From Cyclobacteriaceae bacterium (GTDB lineage Bacteria > Bacteroidota > Bacteroidia > Cytophagales > Cyclobacteriaceae), in assembly GCA_019638255.1 (NCBI GenBank), contig JAHBUD010000001.1, positions 806,001 through 870,000 of the forward strand: a DNA stretch of 64,000 nucleotides, written 5' to 3'. The notes beneath the pieces are model-generated. The model did no database searches. It had not been told where the DNA came from and saw only the letters and a program-made list of their open reading frames with translations. Made by a program: the position numbers and the translations under genes. Positions 61,717 to 64,000 of this stretch are shown piece by piece. Every line of letters starts with the position of its first letter. Position 1 is the stretch's first letter.

Positions 61717-62907
61717 CTATTCAAAGAAGCACACCGATCCGCCTACCCACGTTTTATTCATATTAAATTTTACGCCAATCATTTCTCCGCGGCTTAACCG
61801 GGCGAGGTTGGTGACTAAACGTGGACGAGCCTCTCCCTTCTCCCAGATAAACAATAGCCTGATTTCGGTTTTCACCATTCCATCGGGTGCTTGAATAACA
61901 GGTTCGTATTGAATTTTGCGCTGCAGCAAGAAGTTGTGACGTTCTCCCTCAGAAATACTTGTTAGGTCTTCCTTTTTAACATGAAAGATGATGCCACTGC
62001 CGGAAAAAGAGAATAGGGGTTTTAATACATAGTTATGCAGATCATCAGGAAAGTGAGCATAGTCGCTTAAAAACCTGCACTCAGGAACATACTCGTTTTT
62101 GATAAAGGGCATGGTGAATTTGCTGATGCGGAAAAACCAGTTGGGATGCCCGGCCCACTCCACATCCACTTCTTCTGTCAGGTTAAAGTCAAGCTGCAAA
62201 TCTTTACGGGCGTTCAGCTCATCAAAAATTACACGATTGTAGATGCGCTTCACTTGGGTTTTCATTCCATTATGGGAATAAAATAATTTTCTACCTTCCC
62301 GCTTCAGATCACCAATGTGTATAGGCTCAATGCCAGTGTAATGTTTGGTTACCACAAAATCGATTGCCGTGTTTTGTTGAAGCGGATCGATTTCCAGCAA
62401 AATTACTTCTGCCGGATCATGGTCATTCAGTAATATTCTTTTTATCAACTGCTGATATTCAGCGCTACTCAACCCAATATGTGAATTCAGATTTTCAGGA
62501 ATCGGAAAGTGCTCGCGATAGCGATTGGATAGAAAATCCTGCCAGCAAAACAATGAAGGGAAACCCTGCATCTCAATGAGCTGAGGTTGCAGTTCACCGG
62601 TTGATGATTTTACAATACCAAAATCAAGCGCCAGAAAGAGGGTATGATCATCTTCATTAGGCACATAGAGGTTTTTTGGAATGGCCCGTTCAGTTTTTTT
62701 CTTTAGTTCATCGCTCACCAACAGATCAACGATGCTATCCGAAGCATGAATTAATTTTTGTTTTAATTCACGATCGACAAATACTGGAGTTTCAGCTACC
62801 CGAAATTTTATCGGGAAATTATAGTAGCGATTAAGGGCTTTAATAAACTGATTATACTTTTCGTCTGAAAAGAACTTGTTGTATTCACGCCTGACCGGAT
62901 CGATCAT
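61717..62907 (-). CDS. Divergent ATP-grasp-like ligase
   Basis: Protein of 396 residues with the motif order of an ATP-grasp carboxylate-amine/thiol ligase. K296 and the Gly/Ser loop (VLKPLFSFSGSGI, 294-306) would bind ATP phosphates. Q329 and E335 (LLQRKIQYEP) follow. E348 (KTEIRLLF) and N382/N384 with GG389-390 (KFNMNKTWVGGSV) would hold Mg. The N-terminal 250 residues form a pre-ATP-grasp-type domain without an easy family match. The substrate is unknown. Its start overlaps the glutamine amidotransferase stop by 4 bp, so the two are coupled. An ATP-grasp assignment rests on motif order read by eye and needs a structure or profile search. Confidence 0.72.
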   Translation of the reverse strand: MIDPVRREYNKFFSDEKYNQFIKALNRYYNFPIKFRVAETPVFVDRELKQKLIHASDSIVDLLVSDELKKKTERAIPKNLYVPNEDDHTLFLALDFGIVKSSTGELQPQLIEMQGFPSLFCWQDFLSNRYREHFPIPENLNSHIGLSSAEYQQLIKRILLNDHDPAEVILLEIDPLQQNTAIDFVVTKHYTGIEPIHIGDLKREGRKLFYSHNGMKTQVKRIYNRVIFDELNARKDLQLDFNLTEEVDVEWAGHPNWFFRISKFTMPFIKNEYVPECRFLSDYAHFPDDLHNYVLKPLFSFSGSGIIFHVKKEDLTSISEGERHNFLLQRKIQYEPVIQAPDGMVKTEIRLLFIWEKGEARPRLVTNLARLSRGEMIGVKFNMNKTWVGGSVCFFE

Positions 62908-63743
62908 GATAAAACGGAGGATAACTGTGTTTGCAGACCCATCATCAGAAAACGGGGAACAACCGCATGGTAGGTGGCCATAATTTTATCCGGATCACTC
63001 AGATGATCCAGCATATCCCAGTATTTTTTCTCACCATGCTTCTGGATTACTAAATCTTTTTTGTCTTCGCGCAGCAGGTACATGCGCATACCGGGTGCAT
63101 CGGCCTCGGGGTGAAACTGCGTGCCAATAATTGCATCATCAAACCGTATAGCCATTACTGCACGGTCGAGGTGAACATGCGGACGATACTTTTCAATGGC
63201 AAGTACTTCGCCACCGCGTTCGTGTATCCTGGTAAGGGCTGGCTCTGTTATTTGGTAATCCCGTGAATCGACAGCCCAGATAGGATCATTCAGACTTCTG
63301 AACAATGGCTCGTGCATTCCCGCATCGGTTTTATGCACAGGCATAACACCAAACGATGTACTCTTTCGCTTGGTAACTTTTGCATAACCATAATACCGGC
63401 AGTAAAGCTGGAAGGAATGGCAAATCAGCAACACGTGCTTTTTTTCTTGTGGATGCGTGGCATTGTGTTCATGGAGGGCATCCATCAGGGCAAAATATTT
63501 TTTCTCCCACAACGATCCTTCGCTTTCGATAGGACTTCCGGGGCCGCCACTGCTGATGTAGATATCATATTCAATACCGGGTACTTCACAATTAAGACGT
63601 ACATCAAAAATTTCGAACGAAACAGGTAGGTGTGAATCAGCGGTAAATTCCTGGATCAATTGGCGGATACCACGCATGCCTTCGTTGGGCATACCTTCAT
63701 ATAAATCCAAAACGGCAATCCGTATACTTTCCCGGGAGGTCAA
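62904..63743 (-). CDS. Class I glutamine amidotransferase (GMP synthase-like)
   Basis: Protein of 279 residues of the triad glutamine amidotransferase class, which releases ammonia from glutamine for a partner. The nucleophile C108 (LLICHSFQLYC), H211 and E213 (GTQFHPEA) are intact, with an oxyanion-type SSGGPGSP at 64-71. The C-terminal 60 residues (EKKYWDMLDHLSDPDKIMATYHAVVPRFL) are an extra helical tail not found in GuaA. There is no ATP-pyrophosphatase domain, so it is not guaA. It sits between a YbdK-type ligase gene (31 bp upstream) and the ATP-grasp-like gene (4-bp overlap), which suggests it feeds ammonia or acts as a hydrolase in that pathway. Confidence 0.9.
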   Translation of the reverse strand: MTSRESIRIAVLDLYEGMPNEGMRGIRQLIQEFTADSHLPVSFEIFDVRLNCEVPGIEYDIYISSGGPGSPIESEGSLWEKKYFALMDALHEHNATHPQEKKHVLLICHSFQLYCRYYGYAKVTKRKSTSFGVMPVHKTDAGMHEPLFRSLNDPIWAVDSRDYQITEPALTRIHERGGEVLAIEKYRPHVHLDRAVMAIRFDDAIIGTQFHPEADAPGMRMYLLREDKKDLVIQKHGEKKYWDMLDHLSDPDKIMATYHAVVPRFLMMGLQTQLSSVLS

Positions 63744-63774
63744 CGTTCTAACTTTTTAATTAATGTGATAATGC

Positions 63775-64000
63775 CTAGCATTTACTTGTTTCCTCAATAA
63801 TAGAATCAACAACACTTTCCAGGTTTCCGGATTGGTGAAAAACAGCCAATTGACGGTCCGCACCGGTGCCTTGCTCAAGCATGGTGTAAACATAATTGAT
63901 GGCTTCGCGGCTTCCAAGTTCATCCACAACATCATCAATAAACTCCAGTAATTCCTTAATTAATTCTCGAGTCGTTACTTCGGCTTGTTTGCCAAAATCG
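63775..64000 (-). CDS. YbdK/GCS2-type carboxylate-amine ligase, C-terminal 74 residues (cut by window edge)
   Basis: The reading frame enters from the right edge and ends with TAG at 63775-63777. The fragment shows the C-terminal helical signature of the YbdK (GCS2-like) family: helix TTRELIKELLEFIDDVVDELGS followed by a terminal EQGTGADRQLAVFHQSGN block. Family members are ATP-dependent gamma-glutamyl-cysteine-ligase-like enzymes that join amines to carboxylates. The catalytic half lies outside the window. It is the first visible gene of the right-end operon, 31 bp before the amidotransferase start. Confidence 0.82.
   Translation of the reverse strand, partial: DFGKQAEVTTRELIKELLEFIDDVVDELGSREAINYVYTMLEQGTGADRQLAVFHQSGNLESVVDSIIEETSKC

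Noticed and set aside
63756..63938. An ATG-started minus-strand frame (60 residues) at the right edge.
   Set aside because: Composition is random-looking and it lies in a different frame from the YbdK C-terminal reading, which carries a clear family signature.

Overview
The window reads as chromosome of a member of the Bacteroidota, most likely order Cytophagales. Four things point there. Exported proteins end in type IX secretion (T9SS) sorting domains. There is an STN-domain TonB-dependent receptor followed by a DUF4249 lipoprotein. The bacillithiol genes bshC and brxC/ytxJ are present. Few starts have a Shine-Dalgarno sequence, and a few -33/-7 type promoter candidates (TTG/TTTG and TAnnTTTG) can be seen. 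Most of the window is ordinary core genome. I see no phage, insertion sequence, CRISPR array, rRNA or tRNA.

Layout. 1-7.8 kb: the 3' part of phosphoenolpyruvate carboxylase, a large lipoprotein with an inserted Cys/His motif, then a minus-strand run (small membrane protein, serine beta-lactamase-like hydrolase, DUF2071 protein, AT-rich membrane protein, exported Mn-type superoxide dismutase). 7.9-14.4 kb: a 2OG-Fe(II) oxygenase and a ChrA transporter, then an eroded stretch (10.2-11.8 kb) with the tail of an M43 metalloprotease abutting a duplicated lipoprotein 5' end, then TonB and an outer-membrane protein, OsmC and BrxC. 14.4-29.8 kb: a very basic exported repeat protein, a fused E1 alpha/beta 2-oxoacid dehydrogenase, an M16 peptidase, IspF, an AI-2E family transporter, MnmD, GltB-GltD and an agmatinase-family ureohydrolase.

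29.9-36.1 kb is a compact three-gene outer-membrane operon: STN/TonB-dependent receptor, Cys-rich DUF4249 lipoprotein, and an MG2-like protein with a plug-like C-terminal segment. 36-49.8 kb holds housekeeping genes (5-formyl-THF cyclo-ligase, BshC, RimO, a DUF6452/DUF6048-like pair, FtsY, an L28-L33-DUF4295 operon, an FG-GAP/T9SS protein, MurF, a DUF2461 protein, a CtpA-type protease, a hemerythrin protein, RuvX). 49.8-61.3 kb carries peptide deformylase, a methionine-salvage-type aminotransferase/omega-amidase pair, an EEP-family hydrolase, Nfu, two tandem dicarboxylate/amino acid:cation symporters, a TPM-domain zinc-ribbon protein, chorismate synthase and a BatD-like protein.

The right end (61.7-64 kb) is the most suggestive region functionally. 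A minus-strand operon encodes a YbdK/GCS2-type carboxylate-amine ligase (C-terminus only, cut by the window edge), a class I glutamine amidotransferase with an intact Cys-His-Glu triad, and a divergent ATP-grasp-like protein. Together they look like an uncharacterised amide- or peptide-bond forming system. Functions are inferred from motifs read by eye; no database search was run.
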